This document shows, piece by piece, positions 24,387 through 32,663 of a stretch of DNA of 64,000 bases. Source of the stretch: Kluyvera sp047971185 (lineage in GTDB: Bacteria > Pseudomonadota > Gammaproteobacteria > Enterobacterales > Enterobacteriaceae); the NCBI RefSeq assembly GCF_047971185.1, contig NZ_JBKDZH010000056.1, positions 1-64,000 on the forward strand, given 5' to 3'. The position numbers were made by a program, and so were the translations under genes. Under the pieces are notes generated by a model that did no database searches, had not been told where the DNA came from, and saw only the letters and a list, made by a program, of their open reading frames with translations. Position 1 is the stretch's first letter, and every line of letters starts with the position of its first letter.

Positions 24387-24863
24387 CTAGATTTTCAGCA
24401 TTTTTACCGTGTCTTCTATATCGATTTCATCTTCTGAGAAAATCAGCGTCGTGCCCTGGAAGGTGGTAATAGCCAGTTTCTTCAGCGTGCGCATTTCACC
24501 CGGTTTCACTTCGGACTTCGGTTTGATGCTGTTCATCAGCAGGCCAACCGACAGTACCGCGTTTTCTTTGTCGATACGGGTCTCTGCGGGCACTTCTTCG
24601 CTATAGACCAGGAAAGATTTGATAGAGGTCAGCTTCAGCTTCTCACCCGCGATATAGATGTACTTGCTATCCGGTATCACCTTCACCGCATAGGCCGACA
24701 GCCCTTTGTTATTGGTCGTAGGTTCAAAGGTTACCGCAGCATCTTTTTTAATCAGCTCAGGGTTGGCAACCTTAATCACATGAAAATAGCGATTGTCGCC
24801 GTTTTCATCTTTGATAAATCCAAAGCCTTTATCTTTAAACCACGTTGTGATTGTTCCGTTCAT
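24387..24863 (-). CDS. Cold-shock-domain protein with a C-terminal extension
   Basis: A 158-residue cytoplasmic protein. About 1-65 form a CspA-type OB fold: MNGTITTWFKDKGFGFI contains the RNP1 motif KGFGFI (residues 12-17), while RNP2 is altered to YFHVIKV. About 66-158 form an unrecognised beta-rich domain (YIYIAGEKLKLTSIKSFLVY, TTFQGTTLIFSEDEIDIED). Ordinary cold-shock proteins have about 70 residues. The first half suggests binding to RNA or single-stranded DNA; the second half is of unknown role. The ribosome site is weak. Confidence 0.78.
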   Translation of the reverse strand: MNGTITTWFKDKGFGFIKDENGDNRYFHVIKVANPELIKKDAAVTFEPTTNNKGLSAYAVKVIPDSKYIYIAGEKLKLTSIKSFLVYSEEVPAETRIDKENAVLSVGLLMNSIKPKSEVKPGEMRTLKKLAITTFQGTTLIFSEDEIDIEDTVKMLKI

Positions 24864-25052
24864 CGCCGTTACCGCCTGGTTAATCGTTTATCAACTTAAT
24901 TTTTGCAGCGCGCAGTGTAATGCACAATGCCCGCGCAGACTATGTCTTTGGCTTAAGTGTGGATGATAAATTTCTGCCGTGCGAACGTGCGGATTCGCCT
25001 GCTGGCCAAAAATTGGGTATCATCCGCTCCCATTCTCCAGCCGTGCAGCCTG

Positions 25053-25736
25053 ATGTCTACCATTGTCGATACCTTTATTGCCCCACCCTGCCATGAGCAA
25101 ATAGAGATACTTCATCAGGACGCGCATCTGCTGATTATCAATAAGCCCAGCGGGTTGCTCAGCCTCTCGGGGAAAAATCCGCAGAACCTCGATTCCGTAC
25201 ACTATCGTCTGGTTCAGCAATTTCCCGGCTGCACGCTGGTCCATCGCCTGGATTTCGGCACATCCGGTCTGATGGTCATCGCCCGCAGTAAGGAGATCAA
25301 TGCCGCCCTCTGCCAGCAGTTCAGCCAGCGTGCGGTGAGCAAGGCCTACAGCGCCCTGCTGTGCGGGTATCTGCGCGATGACGAGGGGGTGATTGATGCG
25401 CCGATTGCCAAAGATCCGGCGCGTTTCCCGCTGATGTCGATTTCCGCCGTCGGCGGCAAGCCCGCGCGTTCTCGCTATCGCGTCGTGACGCGTTTGTATC
25501 ACGACGGGCTGCCGCTCACCCGCGTACGACTGGTGCCGGAAACCGGCCGCACCCACCAGCTCCGCATTCACTGCCAGCTGCTAGGCTACCCGATTTTAGG
25601 CTGCGACCTGTACGGCGGCCGCGTACTACCGGGCACAGAACAGACGCCGCGTCTGATGCTGCATGCCAGCGAACTGTGCTTTACGCACCCCGTGAGCGGC
25701 GAAAAGATCGACGCCTGTTGTGCCAGCCCGTTCTAA
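25053..25736 (+). CDS. RluA-family pseudouridine synthase
   Basis: Converts uridine to pseudouridine in rRNA or tRNA. The 227 residues contain INKPSGLLSLSG, the catalytic motif HRLDFGTSGLMV (Asp67), and the RluA blocks RLVPETGRTHQLRIHCQLLG and HPILG-type GYPILGCDLYG. No S4 RNA-binding domain is present, as in RluA itself. It is only moderately like E. coli RluA and lies far from that gene's usual context, so it is a paralogue whose target site is unknown. The ATG at 25053 gives the family-sized protein; an upstream extension is unlikely. Confidence 0.87.
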   Translation: MSTIVDTFIAPPCHEQIEILHQDAHLLIINKPSGLLSLSGKNPQNLDSVHYRLVQQFPGCTLVHRLDFGTSGLMVIARSKEINAALCQQFSQRAVSKAYSALLCGYLRDDEGVIDAPIAKDPARFPLMSISAVGGKPARSRYRVVTRLYHDGLPLTRVRLVPETGRTHQLRIHCQLLGYPILGCDLYGGRVLPGTEQTPRLMLHASELCFTHPVSGEKIDACCASPF

Positions 25737-25747
25737 TCCGCAGCGGG

Positions 25748-26287
25748 TTACCACATCAGATCGTCAGGAATTTTGAAGTCTGCGTACGGATCGTCCTCGT
25801 CCTGAACGTCCTGGCTGAGGGTGCTGTGCAGGACGATGCTGGAGGCGTCACGCTGCGCAATTTTTTCCGCCACCACCGCCGGAATGATGGCATATTCGCT
25901 TTCACCCGCCGCGTTAGTCGCCAGCCGCGCAATGGCCAGACGACCGTTAATCAGCTGCGTTTGCGTCAACTTATCCACCACCATCTTTTTGATCAGGTTA
26001 TTGTCGGTGAAGTTAAAGTTGATATCGCCCCTGGCAACGTTGATGCGGTTCATTTCAATCAGCTGCTTCACCTGCGCTTTGTACTCTTTCGACAGCGCCG
26101 CCTGTTTCTGCTGCTCGCTCAGCTGTTTGTCACGCTCGAGCTGGGCCTTCTTATTTTCTTCTACCGCCTCTCTCGCCTCGCGGGCCTGAACGCGCGATTT
26201 TTTCGCCGTGCGCTGCACCTTCGCCATTTTTTTACTGGTGACCAGCCCCGCTTTCAGCATCTGCTCTTGTAAGGTCAGTTTTGTCAT
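25748..26287 (-). CDS. DUF2058 protein, YaiL-like
   Basis: A 179-residue cytoplasmic protein, the same length as E. coli YaiL and very similar: KLTLQEQMLKAGLVTSKKM, a long basic coiled-coil (KSRVQAREAREAVEENKKAQ and on to about residue 75), then NRINVARGDINFNFTDNNLI, IIPAVVAEKIAQRDASSIV and the acidic tail DPYADFKIPDDLMW. In E. coli yaiL lies elsewhere, so I give no symbol for certain orthology. It converges on the pseudouridine synthase with an 11-bp gap. Confidence 0.88.
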   Translation of the reverse strand: MTKLTLQEQMLKAGLVTSKKMAKVQRTAKKSRVQAREAREAVEENKKAQLERDKQLSEQQKQAALSKEYKAQVKQLIEMNRINVARGDINFNFTDNNLIKKMVVDKLTQTQLINGRLAIARLATNAAGESEYAIIPAVVAEKIAQRDASSIVLHSTLSQDVQDEDDPYADFKIPDDLMW

Positions 26288-26510
26288 CTTCGCTCTAAAC
26301 TCATTGATAAATTTTGCAAGATTATACCCGTAATGTTCGCGTCGATTCCAGATGACAGAACGGCTTCCTCGCCAATCTCATTTTGTACAAAAAATAATCA
26401 TTGCTCAACGATACTCCGATCCGCTACAGTCACAGCGTTTTACAGGTGATGCGAAAATATCATCCGTAGACGCCGTTGACGATCCTGAGCATTATCCAAT
26501 GAGGTATACC

Positions 26511-27071
26511 GTGAAAGTAATTCCGCTGATTGCCCTGCCAGTCGTCTGGGCGATGAGTTCTAGCGTTTTTTCCGCTGATGCCCCGGCCAGCGCCGATGAG
26601 AGCACCGCAGAAGCATTTAAGGATCTCGACCGCACTCTGCCTGAATTAACCCCTGTCACCTTTACCGCCGCCGATGAAAAACACAAGGTGCTGGTATTCA
26701 TTGATAACCAGTGCACTTTCTGTTCGCAGGTGGTCAAGAATATTAAAAGCTACAACGACGCCGGGCTGACCATGTCATTTCTGACCGTCGCGCCCCCCTC
26801 TATTCGCGACTCCGTCATTGAAGATATGGGCCGCGTCTGGTGCTCGGACGATCGCCAGAAAAGCCTGCAAGGTGCGATGGCTGGCTTTCTCCCGAATAAT
26901 GAAACCAGCGCCAGCTGTTCAGACGAGGTGGTCAAACAGTCTGCTCTGGCCGAGCGTCTGGGCATTCAGCTGACGCCAACGATGATTGTGCTGGATAACC
27001 CACCGAAGGTAATTCTGGGTAGCGCGAAGCCGGATGCGATTCTGGACAAGATCGGCGGCAAAGCGCTGTAG
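26511..27071 (+). CDS. Periplasmic thioredoxin-fold disulfide protein (DsbC/DsbG-like catalytic domain only)
   Basis: A 186-residue exported protein. I take the GTG at 26511 as start because GAGGT lies 5 bases upstream and a clean signal peptide follows (MKVIPLIALPVVWAMSSS, cleavage near SADA). The mature part has a CxxC active site CTFC (Cys68, Cys71) and a cis-Pro loop LTPTMIVL. Two further Cys (VWCSD, SASCSDE) may form a structural pair, as in DsbC. The N-terminal dimerisation domain of DsbC/DsbG is missing, so it may act as a monomer. Redox partner not seen nearby. An upstream ATG at 26499 is an alternative. Confidence 0.8.
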   Translation: MKVIPLIALPVVWAMSSSVFSADAPASADESTAEAFKDLDRTLPELTPVTFTAADEKHKVLVFIDNQCTFCSQVVKNIKSYNDAGLTMSFLTVAPPSIRDSVIEDMGRVWCSDDRQKSLQGAMAGFLPNNETSASCSDEVVKQSALAERLGIQLTPTMIVLDNPPKVILGSAKPDAILDKIGGKAL

Positions 27072-27111
27072 CCGCACGGTGTCGTGGTTATCGCGCGCAT
27101 AGATGATGTTA

Positions 27112-27134
27112 AACCCCGCATGTCGGGGTTTTTT
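27112..27134 (+). terminator. Terminator downstream of the Dsb-like gene
   Basis: AACCCCG pairs with CGGGGTT over CATGT and is followed by a T-run. Confidence 0.9.
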
Positions 27135-27149
27135 GATCGCTAAATACCA

Positions 27150-27197
27150 TTGACACGGTTCACACTGTCAGTATATATACTGTTGTTTTATACAGTT
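27150..27197 (+). promoter_or_regulatory. SOS promoter with LexA box
   Basis: TTGACA at 27150 and TATATA-type -10 sequences at 27172-27179 are followed by CTGT-N8-ACAG at 27180-27195, the LexA core in an AT-rich spacer (TACTGTTGTTTTATACAGTT). A half-site CTGT (27165) overlaps the promoter as well. The ATG follows at 27212. Confidence 0.85.
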
Positions 27198-27211
27198 ATC
27201 GGAGCAGCAGC

Positions 27212-27454
27212 ATGTTTGTGGAACTCGTCTATGACAAACGGAATTTTGAAGGTTTACCCGGCGCGAAAGAGAGAATCCTGGAAGAGCTGAGCAAGAGAGT
27301 GCACACCGTTTTTCCCGACGCAGAAGTTCGGGTTAAGCCGATGATGACGCTGCCAGCTATCAATACCGACGCCAGCAAACACGAAAAAGAGCAGATCAGC
27401 AGAGTGGTCACCGAAATGTTTGACGAGGCTGAGTTCTGGCTGGTGAGTGAATAA
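27212..27454 (+). CDS. DinI/MsgA-family DNA-damage-inducible protein
   Basis: An 80-residue acidic protein of the DinI family, which modulates RecA filaments. It starts MFVELVYDKRNFEGLPGAKE and ends MFDEAEFWLVSE, the acidic C-terminal helix pattern of DinI, and resembles Salmonella MsgA as I remember it. GGAG lies at good spacing before the ATG. The LexA box just upstream supports SOS control. It lies against the 3' end of icd, a known phage integration point in E. coli, so it may be a leftover of a prophage. Confidence 0.88.
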   Translation: MFVELVYDKRNFEGLPGAKERILEELSKRVHTVFPDAEVRVKPMMTLPAINTDASKHEKEQISRVVTEMFDEAEFWLVSE

Positions 27455-27468
27455 AGCAGCGGTACGGT

Positions 27469-27500
27469 CAAAAAAAACGGGAACCGCATGGGCTCCCGTT
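27469..27500 (-). terminator. Rho-independent terminator of icd
   Basis: On the minus strand ACGGGAGCC pairs with GGTTCCCGT over CATGC (one wobble), followed by eight T. It lies about 25 bases past the icd stop. Confidence 0.9.
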
Positions 27501-27507
27501 GATTGTT

Positions 27508-27524
27508 AATCCAGAATCTGGATT
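27508..27524. repeat. 17-bp perfect palindrome at the icd stop codon
   Basis: AATCCAGA-A-TCTGGATT overlaps the icd stop. It may be part of the termination structure or a binding site. Confidence 0.5.
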
Positions 27525-28773
27525 ACATGTTCGCGATAATCGCGTCACCAAACTCTGAACATTTCAGCAGCTTAGCGCCTTCCATCAGACGTTCGAAGTC
27601 ATAGGTCACGGTCTTAGCTGCAATAGCGCCTTCCATGCCTTTGACGATCAGGTCTGCGGCTTCGAACCACTGCATGTGGCGCAGCATCATCTCAGCGGAG
27701 AGGATCACGGAACCTGGGTTCACTTTATCCTGGCCTGCGTATTTCGGAGCAGTACCGTGGGTGGCTTCAAACAGCGCGCACTCGTCACCGATGTTCGCGC
27801 CCGGTGCGATACCGATACCGCCAACCTGCGCCGCCAGGGCGTCAGAGATGTAGTCGCCGTTCAGGTTCATACAGGCAATCACGTCGTATTCCGCCGGACG
27901 CAGCAGGATCTGCTGCAGGAACGCATCGGCGATCACATCTTTAATGATGATCTCTTTACCGGTGTTCGGGTTCTTGATTTTCTGCCACGGGCCGCCGTCG
28001 ATCAGTTCGCCGCCGAATTCGTCGCGAATCAGCTGGTAGCCCCAGTCTTTAAACGCGCCTTCGGTGAACTTCATAATGTTGCCTTTGTGCACCAGAGTCA
28101 GGGAGTCACGGTCGTTGGTGATCGCGTATTCGATCGCCGCACGTACCAGACGCTTGGTCCCTTCTTCGGAGCACGGCTTAATGCCGATACCGCAATGTTC
28201 CGGGAAGCGAATTTTCTTCACGCCCATCTCTTCGCGCAGGAATTTAATCACTTTCTCAGCGTCTGCAGAGTCAGCTTTCCATTCGATACCCGCGTAGATG
28301 TCTTCTGAGTTTTCACGGAAGATAACCATATCGGTCAGTTCTGGGTGTTTCACCGGGCTAGGAGTGCCCTGGTAGTAACGCACCGGGCGCAGACACACGT
28401 ACAGGTCGAGTTCCTGACGCAGCGCAACGTTCAGAGAACGGATGCCGCCGCCAACTGGCGTGGTCAGTGGGCCTTTGATAGCAACGCGGTAATCGCGGAT
28501 GAGATCCAGCGTTTCTGCTGGCAGCCATACGTCCTGGCCGTAGATCTGAGTGGATTTTTCCCCGGTGTAAATTTCCATCCAGGAAATTTTACGCTCGCCT
28601 TTGTAGGCTTTTTCAACAGCGGCATCAACCACTTTAAGCATTGCCGGAGTCACGTCAATGCCGATACCGTCGCCTTCAATAAATGGGATAATCGGATTGT
28701 GTGGCACATTCAGCTTGCCGTCTTTCAGGGTGATTTTTTGACCTTCCGCCGGAACAACTACTTTGCTTTCCAT
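27523..28773 (-). CDS. icd: Isocitrate dehydrogenase (NADP+)
   Basis: TCA-cycle enzyme converting isocitrate to 2-oxoglutarate in the cytoplasm. The 416 residues match E. coli Icd: the regulatory Ser113 phosphorylated by AceK (GGIRSLNVALRQ), substrate Arg residues, DMVIFRENSEDIYAGIEW, LVHKGNIMKFTEGAFKDWGY, and the NADP-binding ATHGTAPKYAGQ. Flanked by its own terminator on one side and the divergent rluE on the other, as in E. coli. The E. coli e14 prophage that enters the 3' end of icd is absent here. Confidence 0.98.
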   Translation of the reverse strand: MESKVVVPAEGQKITLKDGKLNVPHNPIIPFIEGDGIGIDVTPAMLKVVDAAVEKAYKGERKISWMEIYTGEKSTQIYGQDVWLPAETLDLIRDYRVAIKGPLTTPVGGGIRSLNVALRQELDLYVCLRPVRYYQGTPSPVKHPELTDMVIFRENSEDIYAGIEWKADSADAEKVIKFLREEMGVKKIRFPEHCGIGIKPCSEEGTKRLVRAAIEYAITNDRDSLTLVHKGNIMKFTEGAFKDWGYQLIRDEFGGELIDGGPWQKIKNPNTGKEIIIKDVIADAFLQQILLRPAEYDVIACMNLNGDYISDALAAQVGGIGIAPGANIGDECALFEATHGTAPKYAGQDKVNPGSVILSAEMMLRHMQWFEAADLIVKGMEGAIAAKTVTYDFERLMEGAKLLKCSEFGDAIIANM

Positions 28774-28988
28774 TCACCTCTCCTTCGAGCGCTACTGGTG
28801 TGCTCGTCATCCTTTACGCCACAGGTTCTTGCCGCTACTACACCCACTCCACCGAGTCTGGAGATGCACTGTCTTACCGTCTTCCTGCAACACAAAGAGT
28901 TAGAGCATTTTTGTTAATGTTTTGTAATAAGCCTGTCAATACTACCTGATTGTTTGGCGCCATGAAAGACTCTCGTTCTTAGGCTATA

Positions 28989-29651
28989 ATGCGCGAATCT
29001 ATAAAGCCTGAAAATACTATGATTAAAACTTCTTTTAGAAAACACCGGGTTGAGCGATTCAGCTCAAAACAAGCCGCTAAGCCGCGCCGGGATAACCAAC
29101 CAAAACGCGTTATACTGTTCAATAAACCCTATGATGTTTTGCCGCAATTTACCGACGAAGCGGGCCGTAGCACGCTGAAAGATTTTATTCCCGTACAGAA
29201 TGTGTACGCCGCCGGACGTCTAGACCGCGACAGCGAAGGGTTGCTGGTGTTAACAAACGACGGAGCCTTACAGGCCAGGCTAACGCAGCCGGGTAAGCGG
29301 ACGGGCAAAATTTACTACGTCCAGGTCGAAGGTGAGCCAACGGAAGAAGCGATGGCCGCGCTGCGTGATGGCGTAACGCTTAATGATGGGCCCACGCTGC
29401 CGGCCGGTGTCGAGCGCGTCGACGCCCCCGACTGGCTGTGGCCGCGTACCCCGCCCATTCGCGAGCGTAAGTCGATCCCCACGGCCTGGCTGAAGGTGAC
29501 GTTGTATGAAGGGCGTAATCGCCAGGTACGGCGGATGACCGCCCACGTGGGCTATCCGACGCTGCGCCTGATTCGCTATGCCATGGGCGGCTATACGCTG
29601 GATAACCTCGGCAACGGCGAATGGCGCGAGGCCGACGGCGAACGCGGATAG
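28989..29651 (+). CDS. rluE: 23S rRNA pseudouridine(2457) synthase
   Basis: RsuA/RluB/E/F-type pseudouridine synthase of 220 residues. It has RVILFNKPYDVLPQFTDEAG, the catalytic GRLDRDSEGLLVLTNDG (Asp79) and LYEGRNRQVRRMTAHVGYPT. Its N-terminus is basic, without an S4 domain, as in E. coli RluE (217 residues). I keep the ATG at 28989 by analogy; the ATG at 29019 is possible. It is divergent from icd, and converges on csgG with a 20-bp gap; in E. coli K-12 the next gene is nudJ. Confidence 0.95.
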   Translation: MRESIKPENTMIKTSFRKHRVERFSSKQAAKPRRDNQPKRVILFNKPYDVLPQFTDEAGRSTLKDFIPVQNVYAAGRLDRDSEGLLVLTNDGALQARLTQPGKRTGKIYYVQVEGEPTEEAMAALRDGVTLNDGPTLPAGVERVDAPDWLWPRTPPIRERKSIPTAWLKVTLYEGRNRQVRRMTAHVGYPTLRLIRYAMGGYTLDNLGNGEWREADGERG

Positions 29652-29671
29652 CGTTCGCCCGGCAGCGGGTG

Positions 29672-30517
29672 TCAGGAAATGTCGGGAACGACAATGCTCT
29701 TGTATTTTTCCAGTACCGGCGAGTTGATGTCTGAGGCGTTCTTCAGCTGCCAGAGGTTGCGCGAGATCCCGTCATTAACCAGATAGATGACGCCGGTTTC
29801 AATGGCCGACATCAGGCACAGCATCACCGGTTCATTGACCGTGTACCCCACTTCGCCTTCCAGCAGGCGTTGATAATCGATGTAGCGGAAGACCCCTGCC
29901 TGGAACTCGTAGGAGAGAATCGTTTTGCTGGTGTTCACTGAGGAGAGCACTTCGCCGGTGCTCACGTTGACCACCCTCAGGTTCACGGCGATTTGATCGA
30001 GCTGATACTGCGTACTCGCGCCAATGCCAAAATACCGCGCTCCCGCCCCGCCCGACTTGACGTTACTTTCATAACCGATAATCGAGCCTTCAATCAGGAT
30101 ATTTGCCGCCACCAGCGACGGCAACTGACTGCGGTTATTCTCCGCGACGGTGCCGTTTTCCTGCGCCGCGCGGATAATTTTGCGCTCATTAAGCAGGTTT
30201 TGCAGCCCCTGACGCTCCAGTGGAGTAAACCAGTTGGAATCTTTTAGCGCCGAAACCAGCATCGCCGTGGCACTCTGCGGGACCGAGGTTGAAAAGTTAC
30301 TCGCCGGGTAAGGCTTAAATTGCCCGGTTTCATCCGAGATATTATAAACGGAGACAAACAGTTTACCCTGCGGTGGCGGCAGATGCGTTAAGTCCTGATA
30401 ACTCTGCGAGCGCGGCAACAGCGTTGGTTTTGCAGCCTGTTTAGGGGAAGAGGTAATACAGCCCGTCAGCATCAACAGACTCATAAAAATGACCACTACG
30501 CCGGTTATATTTTTCAT
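29672..30517 (-). CDS. csgG: Curli secretion channel lipoprotein CsgG
   Basis: Outer-membrane lipoprotein that forms the nonameric pore through which curli subunits leave the cell. The 281 residues start with a lipoprotein signal peptide and lipobox LTGC (Cys20), followed by PTLLPRSQSYQDLTHLPPPQ, VSVYNISDETGQFKPYPASN, FTPLERQGLQNLLNERKIIR and RYFGIGASTQYQLDQIAVNL. E. coli CsgG has 277. It is the last gene of csgDEFG, 19 bp after csgF. Confidence 0.96.
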   Translation of the reverse strand: MKNITGVVVIFMSLLMLTGCITSSPKQAAKPTLLPRSQSYQDLTHLPPPQGKLFVSVYNISDETGQFKPYPASNFSTSVPQSATAMLVSALKDSNWFTPLERQGLQNLLNERKIIRAAQENGTVAENNRSQLPSLVAANILIEGSIIGYESNVKSGGAGARYFGIGASTQYQLDQIAVNLRVVNVSTGEVLSSVNTSKTILSYEFQAGVFRYIDYQRLLEGEVGYTVNEPVMLCLMSAIETGVIYLVNDGISRNLWQLKNASDINSPVLEKYKSIVVPDIS

Positions 30518-30536
30518 CTCAGCATCCCGCCACTGA

Positions 30537-30950
30537 TTAATTTGTTGAAATACTGCTCAGGCCGCTGACCTGAATAGAGGAGGATTTCCCGGTTGAGCGA
30601 TCAAGAATATTCATCATCAGTTGACCGTCGGTATTGGTGATATCAACAATAAAATCTTTAGTGACCAGCCGCCCAGGCTTGCCGGTGGACAGGTTGCCCA
30701 TCAGGCTGCCAAGCAGCTGCGATTGGATAGCGGAAGTGAAATTATCAAGCGTGGAGCTTGATGACGAAGTACTCCAGTCGTAAGCATCAGGATCTTTATA
30801 GGAGTTTTGCGCGTTAGCCTCCGATAACAAAAAAGAGCCATTATTGGGGTTACCGCCAAAATTAGGGTTAATAAACTGGAAAGTCAGGTTCCCAGCCTGG
30901 GCTGTGGTAGATAAAAAACCAATACTAAGAATTAAAGAAAGCACTTTCAT
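30537..30950 (-). CDS. csgF: Curli assembly/nucleator-anchoring protein CsgF
   Basis: Secreted protein that sits in the CsgG pore and helps CsgB nucleate fibres at the surface. The 137 residues have a signal peptide ending AQAG, then NLTFQFINPNFGGNPNNGSF, the segment that binds CsgG in E. coli, then the C-terminal region DFIVDITNTDGQLMMNILD. E. coli CsgF has 138 residues. Confidence 0.95.
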   Translation of the reverse strand: MKVLSLILSIGFLSTTAQAGNLTFQFINPNFGGNPNNGSFLLSEANAQNSYKDPDAYDWSTSSSSSTLDNFTSAIQSQLLGSLMGNLSTGKPGRLVTKDFIVDITNTDGQLMMNILDRSTGKSSSIQVSGLSSISTN

Positions 30951-30959
30951 CGTACGCTC

Positions 30960-31349
30960 CTAGAACTCATCTTTGGTTAAGTCGCCGGTATTTAATAAAG
31001 CCTTATTAATGGCGCGTTTTTGCAAAGCCTCATAAACGGCAGCGAGTGCGACATTAACTTGTTTATCAAAGTCGTTTTTGCTCGGAAATAAAAATGTCTG
31101 ATACAGTAAATCTTGATCGACCTTAATCGTTATCCAACTGCCCCATCGGGCGCTGGGACGCTCATTAATGGTAATCGAACCCGGATATTCCTCCTCCCAG
31201 CGATCGGTAAATGCGCGATAGAAATCGTGGCCGACACGGGTAACGGTATTATCGGTCACCAGCCCCGGCACCTCTATTTCCGCAGAATAACTGGCGCACG
31301 GCGCCAGCAGCATCATAAAAGATACTGTTATGACTATCAGATATTTCAT
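30960..31349 (-). CDS. csgE: Curli assembly chaperone CsgE
   Basis: Periplasmic adaptor that caps CsgG and gives the pathway its specificity. The 129 residues equal E. coli CsgE. A signal peptide (ending SYSAEI) is followed by EVPGLVTDNTVTRVGHDFYR and SITINERPSARWGSWITIKV. It lies 2 bp after the csgD stop and 9 bp before csgF, within one operon. Confidence 0.95.
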   Translation of the reverse strand: MKYLIVITVSFMMLLAPCASYSAEIEVPGLVTDNTVTRVGHDFYRAFTDRWEEEYPGSITINERPSARWGSWITIKVDQDLLYQTFLFPSKNDFDKQVNVALAAVYEALQKRAINKALLNTGDLTKDEF

Positions 31350-31351
31350 GA

Positions 31352-32002
31352 TTAGCGTCTAAGGTTTTCGTTGGCCCAGGTAACCGCCTGCGTTCTATTT
31401 TTTACTGCTATTTTTCGAAATAGATTATATAAGTGTGTTTTTACCGTGTTTTCACTGATAAACAACAGACGGGCAATTTCAATGTTGGACGCGCCCATTC
31501 GCAGTTTATTAAGAATATCTTTTTCTCTTTGTGTCAGCCCGCTGGTATCGTCATGATACCGATAACTGCCTGACTGATTAATAAGATAGCTGGTAAGATC
31601 GTGGGGGAAATGGCAGCCGCCGTTTATGACATTACGGATACCGCCGACCAACGTGGCTTCATCAACGGAAAGCTGGAATACGGCACTGATCCCAAGCCAG
31701 GTTTCAACCTCATGAAATTGATAGTCATCTGGCATATTGATCAGCAGCACTTTCACCTTCTCGCGTAATCGTCGAAGCTCACTCTGCCACAGCAGCGTTC
31801 TTTTTCTATCCGACTCGCTAAGATCAAAAAGCACCAGAATCCGCTCGGCATTCGGCTGGTCGAGCGATTTTTGAATATTCTGTATTTTAACATTAATCGT
31901 TAATGAAGTTTTGAGTTGGTGGACCAGGGCGGTAGCCTGCAATGACGGCCTGGTTATTAACAACAAAATATCGTTATAAACCGGTTCAGTTTCTTTCGGC
32001 AT
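31352..32002 (-). CDS. csgD: Biofilm master regulator CsgD
   Basis: LuxR/FixJ-type regulator that activates csgBAC and cellulose synthesis. The 216 residues, the E. coli length, begin with a degenerate receiver-like domain (about 1-140) and end with a strongly conserved LuxR helix-turn-helix: LTQREKDILNKLRMGASNIE, RLLFISENTVKTHLYNLFRK, IAVKNRTQAVTWANENLRR. The receiver part is clearly more diverged than the DNA-binding part. The ATG at 32002 gives the family length; an extension to 32068 is unlikely. Divergent from csgBAC, as in E. coli. Confidence 0.95.
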   Translation of the reverse strand: MPKETEPVYNDILLLITRPSLQATALVHQLKTSLTINVKIQNIQKSLDQPNAERILVLFDLSESDRKRTLLWQSELRRLREKVKVLLINMPDDYQFHEVETWLGISAVFQLSVDEATLVGGIRNVINGGCHFPHDLTSYLINQSGSYRYHDDTSGLTQREKDILNKLRMGASNIEIARLLFISENTVKTHLYNLFRKIAVKNRTQAVTWANENLRR

Positions 32003-32104
32003 TATGTAATCCCATCCCGCTTGCTGCTCGGAACGCGAGCCCTTTCTGCAATGCACAAAAGGCTGCATATACAGAAAGGGTCGCTGTTCTGTGTAGTTGC
32101 TGAT

Positions 32105-32134
32105 TTAATAAGTATGACAATTAATAAGTATGAC
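32105..32134. repeat. Tandem 14-bp repeat in the csgD leader region
   Basis: TTAATAAGTATGAC occurs twice with a 2-bp gap (32105-32118 and 32121-32134), 103-132 bp upstream of the csgD start codon. Confidence 0.8.
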
Positions 32135-32663
32135 CAAAAGGTATTAAGCACGCGTTGCGCGCTTGTTTCCCAAGTGCTGCAATACTGTTCAATCTAGACA
32201 TTGCCATTTTTATAGCAAGGACTATTTGTGTTTCAAAATGTAACTAGAACATGTCATTTTATTACAAAAAATTCCACCTTTCTTCATGATTAATAGAGAA
32301 AAATAGGCTCTCGCTATATCATACAGCAGCCGCAGTTAATGACGTATTTAAACATCGCGGACCTCAAAGTATGCCAGTCACCAACAACCGCTGGCCGATA
32401 TGTCAATTTTTCGTGCCGCCGGTAAACCTTACTACAGGCAGGTTACCATCAGAGTGTAAAGCTGACGCGACTGCAACACGATCGGTACCGCCGCATTGTC
32501 AGCCTGAGCGCTTAAGCCTTGCCGCATCTCGCTTCTCATCCTTATATTCTCATACTAATGACTGACGCCCATTTTCAAAATACGCCATCCAGGCGAAAAA
32601 CAGAGATATCCCTCTCGGACATACTCAATCCATAAATCAGTTTCATTCCCTAATCCATTATCG

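Noticed and set aside
27470..28773. Intact prophage at icd, as e14 in E. coli
   Set aside because: No integrase, structural or lysis gene is present; only one DinI-like gene lies beside icd.
32371..32565. A 64-codon frame in the csgD-csgB gap
   Set aside because: No ribosome site, no hydrophobic or domain pattern, and the gap is a known large regulatory region in curli loci.
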